Shown here one piece after another: positions 61,692-64,000 of a stretch of DNA of 64,000 bases; position 1 is the stretch's first letter; each line of letters opens with the position of its first letter. The position numbers were made by a program, and so were the translations under genes. The notes below the pieces were generated by a model, which was given only the letters and a program-made list of their open reading frames with translations, was not told the origin of the DNA and did not search any database. This DNA is from Streptomyces roseochromogenus subsp. oscitans DS 12.976 (GTDB lineage Bacteria > Actinomycetota > Actinomycetes > Streptomycetales > Streptomycetaceae): NCBI RefSeq assembly GCF_000497445.1, contig NZ_CM002285.1, positions 5,668,652-5,732,651 of the forward strand, written 5' to 3'.

Positions 61692-63347
61692 ATGGCCCAG
61701 CACGAGCATGTACGGGTGGCGGTGATCGGGTCCGGGTTCGGCGGGCTGGGAGCCGCCGTGCGGCTGCGCCGCGAAGGGATCACCGACTTCGTCGTCCTGG
61801 AGCGGGCGGACAGCGTCGGCGGCACCTGGCGGGACAACAGTTACCCCGGGTGCGCCTGCGACGTGCCCTCCCACCTCTACTCCTTCTCCTTCGCACCCAA
61901 CCCCGACTGGCCGCGTACCTTCTCCGGGCAGCGGCACATCCGCGCCTACCTGGAGCACGTCACCGACCTCTTCGGACTGCGCCGGCACATCCGCTTCGAC
62001 TCCGAGGTCAAGCTGATGACCTGGGACGCGGACAACCTGCGGTGGAACATCGAGACCACGCGCGGGTCGCTCTCCGCCGACGTGGTCGTCTCCGCCACCG
62101 GGCCGCTTTCCGACCCGAAGATCCCCGAGATTCCGGGCCTGGAGTCCTTCCCGGGCGAGGTATTCCACTCCGCCCGCTGGGACCACGACTACGACCTGCG
62201 CGGCAAGCGCGTCGCCATGGTCGGCACCGGTGCGTCCGCCATCCAGATCGTGCCCGCGATCCAGCGCGAGGTCGGCCGGCTCACCCTCTTCCAGCGCACC
62301 CCGCCGTGGGTGATGCCCCGCGTCGACCGTGCCATCAGCGGCGCCGAGCGCTGGTTGCACCGGTCGCTGCCCTTCACCACCCAGCTGAGGCGGGGCCTGC
62401 TGTGGGGCATCCGGGAGCTGCAGGTGCAGGCGTTCACCAAGCACCCCGACGAACTCGGGCTCGTCGAGCAGCTCGCCAAGCGCAACATGGCCCGCGCCAT
62501 CAAGGACCCGGCCCTGCGCGCCAAGCTCACCCCCGACTACCGCATCGGCTGCAAGCGGATCCTGCTGTCCAGCGAGTACTACCCGGCGCTGGTCAAGCCG
62601 AATGTCGACGTCGTCGCCAGCGGGCTCAGCGCGATCCGCGGGTCGACCGTCGTCGCGGCCGACGGCACCGAGGCCGAGGTCGACGCGATCATTTTCGGCA
62701 CGGGCTTCCACGTCACGGACATGCCGATCGCCGAGCGGGTGGTCGGGGCGGAGGGCGTCACCCTCGCCGACTCCTGGAAGAACGGCATGCAGGCGCTGCG
62801 CGGCGCCACGGCCGCCGGGTTCCCGAACTGGATGACCATCATCGGGCCCAACACCGGCCTCGGGAACTCCTCCATGATCCTCATGATCGAGTCCCAGCTG
62901 AACTACATGGCCGACTATCTGCGGCAACTGGAAGTCCTGGGGGTCCCCCCAGGCCCTCAAGGCACTGGGGGAGGCCGTACGGCCCTCGATGCCCGGCCCG
63001 CTGCCGTCGAGGGCTGGAATCGCACGGTCCAGGAGCGCATGAAGCGCACCGTGTGGAACACCGGCGGATGCACCAGCTGGTACCTGGACGCGAGTGGCCG
63101 CAACACCACCATCTGGCCCGGTACGACGTCCGAGTTCCGGCGCGCGACCCAGCGGGTGGATCTGGGGGAGTACGTGGTCATCCGCAAGCCCGGCGTGAAG
63201 GACGCCGACGGCGACGCGGACGGCGCAGGCCGCGGCGTGAAGAAGGCGGGCGAGCCCGCGCGCACAACCAAGCGACCCGCGCGCGCCACCGGTAAGTCCG
63301 CGCCCGCGCGCATCGCCGACGCCCAGCAGAGCGAGGGCGCCGCATGA
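61692..63347 (+). CDS. Baeyer-Villiger-type flavin monooxygenase
   Basis: A 551-aa FAD/NADPH monooxygenase. The FAD fold is N-terminal (VAVIGSGFGGLGAAVRL). GGTWRDNSYPGCACDVPSHLYS is quoted here only by its ends GGTWRD and CDVPSHLYS. The BVMO fingerprint F153-x-G-x3-H-x3-W163 (FPGEVFHSARWD) precedes the NADPH loop MVGTGASAIQIVP. The C-terminus is lysine/alanine-rich and disordered. Residues ~416-430 are encoded by an in-frame palindromic insertion. It should oxidise ketones to esters or heteroatoms; the substrate is unknown. GGAGG upstream of ATG 61692. Overlaps the hydrolase gene by 4 bp. Confidence 0.9.
   Translation: MAQHEHVRVAVIGSGFGGLGAAVRLRREGITDFVVLERADSVGGTWRDNSYPGCACDVPSHLYSFSFAPNPDWPRTFSGQRHIRAYLEHVTDLFGLRRHIRFDSEVKLMTWDADNLRWNIETTRGSLSADVVVSATGPLSDPKIPEIPGLESFPGEVFHSARWDHDYDLRGKRVAMVGTGASAIQIVPAIQREVGRLTLFQRTPPWVMPRVDRAISGAERWLHRSLPFTTQLRRGLLWGIRELQVQAFTKHPDELGLVEQLAKRNMARAIKDPALRAKLTPDYRIGCKRILLSSEYYPALVKPNVDVVASGLSAIRGSTVVAADGTEAEVDAIIFGTGFHVTDMPIAERVVGAEGVTLADSWKNGMQALRGATAAGFPNWMTIIGPNTGLGNSSMILMIESQLNYMADYLRQLEVLGVPPGPQGTGGGRTALDARPAAVEGWNRTVQERMKRTVWNTGGCTSWYLDASGRNTTIWPGTTSEFRRATQRVDLGEYVVIRKPGVKDADGDADGAGRGVKKAGEPARTTKRPARATGKSAPARIADAQQSEGAA
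62936..62973 (+). repeat. Palindromic G/C-run insertion inside the monooxygenase gene
   Basis: CCTGGGGG (62936-62943) pairs with CCCCCAGG (62946-62953), and CTGGGGGAGG follows after ~10 bases. Such runs are common in Streptomyces intergenic DNA. Here it is in frame and encodes GVPPGPQGTGGG, residues that interrupt an otherwise conserved segment. Confidence 0.7.
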
Positions 63348-64000
63348 GCCGTCTCGCCTTCGTGGCCTCCGGACCGTACGCCCCGCCCACCCCCGCCCGC
63401 GAGCTCACCGTCGTCTCCGCCGACGGCGCGCGGCTGCACGTCGAGGTGCACGGGCCTGAGAACGCGCCCCCTGTCGTCCTCTCTCACGGCTGGACCTGCT
63501 CGACCGCCTTCTGGGCCGCGCAGATACGGGACCTGACCAAGGACCACCGGGTGATCGCGTACGACCAGAGGGGGCACGGGCGCAGCCCCGCGAGCCCCGC
63601 GTGTACCACCCACGCGCTGGCGGACGATCTGGAGGCGGTGCTCGCGCAGACGCTCGCGCGCGGAGAGAAGGCGCTGATCGTTGGCCACTCCATGGGCGGT
63701 ATGACGGTCATGGCCGCGGCCACGCGCCCCCGCTTCCGCGAACATGCCGCCGCCGTCCTGCTGTGCAGCACCGGCAGCTCGCGGCTGGTCGCGGAGGCGC
63801 GTGTGGTGCCGTTGCGCGCCGGGCGTGTGCGCACCTGGATCACCGGGCGCGTTCTCGGTTCGCGCGCCCCGCTCGGGCCGGTCACGCCGGTCGCGAAGAG
63901 CATCCTCAAGTACGCCACCATGGGAGCCGGTTCCGCCCCGCACATGGTGGAGGCGTGCGCGCGGATCGTACACGCCTGTCCGCGCGCTGTGCGCCACGCC
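63344..64000 (+). CDS. Alpha/beta hydrolase (3' end outside the window)
   Basis: 219 codons of an alpha/beta-fold hydrolase are present and the frame runs off the window. Oxyanion motif VVLSHGWTCSTAFW, YDQRGHGRSP, and the nucleophile elbow VGHSMGGMT (Ser). ATGA overlap with the monooxygenase gene implies co-translation, so a Baeyer-Villiger ester product may be hydrolysed by this enzyme. The rest of the catalytic triad lies beyond the edge. Confidence 0.9.
   Translation, partial: MSRLAFVASGPYAPPTPARELTVVSADGARLHVEVHGPENAPPVVLSHGWTCSTAFWAAQIRDLTKDHRVIAYDQRGHGRSPASPACTTHALADDLEAVLAQTLARGEKALIVGHSMGGMTVMAAATRPRFREHAAAVLLCSTGSSRLVAEARVVPLRAGRVRTWITGRVLGSRAPLGPVTPVAKSILKYATMGAGSAPHMVEACARIVHACPRAVRHA

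Noticed and set aside
62957..63997. Long minus-strand open frame opposite the monooxygenase end and hydrolase
   Set aside because: The plus strand encodes the alpha/beta hydrolase with HGW, GHSMGG and DQRGHGRS motifs; the minus frame has no family features.

Overview
The window is from the chromosome of a Streptomyces species. GC content is very high with strong third-position bias. The gene content is also typical of the genus: an HrdD-type sigma factor, a SepX/GlpR divisome gene, DUF6227, DUF397, an FmdB-type zinc ribbon and many GTG/TTG starts.

Positions 1 to about 20,100 look accessory. The left edge (1-2,629) is gene-poor. It has a ~71-bp direct repeat, a frameshifted DUF397 gene and an unusual 317-aa protein that fuses four EF-hand calcium sites to a methylglyoxal synthase domain. 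From 2,630 to 20,128 lies a co-directional 13-gene block that reads as a biosynthetic gene cluster. SbnA-like (3304-4365) and SbnB-like (6843-7868) enzymes should make L-2,3-diaminopropionate. A complete methyl-regeneration cycle follows: S-adenosylhomocysteine hydrolase, SAM synthetase, adenosine kinase, cobalamin-dependent methionine synthase and methylenetetrahydrofolate reductase. One SAM methyltransferase, one FAD/NAD(P) oxidoreductase, one ATP-grasp ligase, one DUF2000 protein, one large putative regulator and one DMT exporter complete the block. My inference is that it makes and exports a methylated diaminopropionate-derived amide and carries its own SAM supply. I do not recognise it as a described cluster. 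Its intergenic leaders are rich in short phased or tandem repeats.

Positions 20,106-23,400 hold a tandem-IclR regulator and a secreted M6-type metallopeptidase. From about 23,400 rightward the gene order looks like conserved Streptomyces core: TetR-MFS, MarR-dioxygenase, a PAT-like acetyltransferase, hrdD (with a textbook SigR-type promoter), a TetR with a low-complexity insertion, WYL regulator-MFS, and the fruR-fruK-fruA fructose operon. Next come DUF6227, an L,D-transpeptidase lipoprotein, a P1 peptidase, LtrA, MscL, a SAF-domain protein, MTA phosphorylase, FmdB, an MFS exporter, a K+/H+ antiporter and a penicillin acylase.

Positions 52,870-59,083 carry 5-formyl-THF cyclo-ligase and, divergently, galU-moeA/glp-moaC-mogA-rimJ-sepX. 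This matches the actinobacterial locus that encodes the gephyrin-like division protein Glp and its membrane receptor GlpR (SepX in Streptomyces). tRNA-Ala(CGC), a GNAT gene, exonuclease III, a MerR regulator diverging from a Baeyer-Villiger-type monooxygenase, and a truncated alpha/beta hydrolase close the window. A group of DnaA boxes lies at 45,133-45,235.
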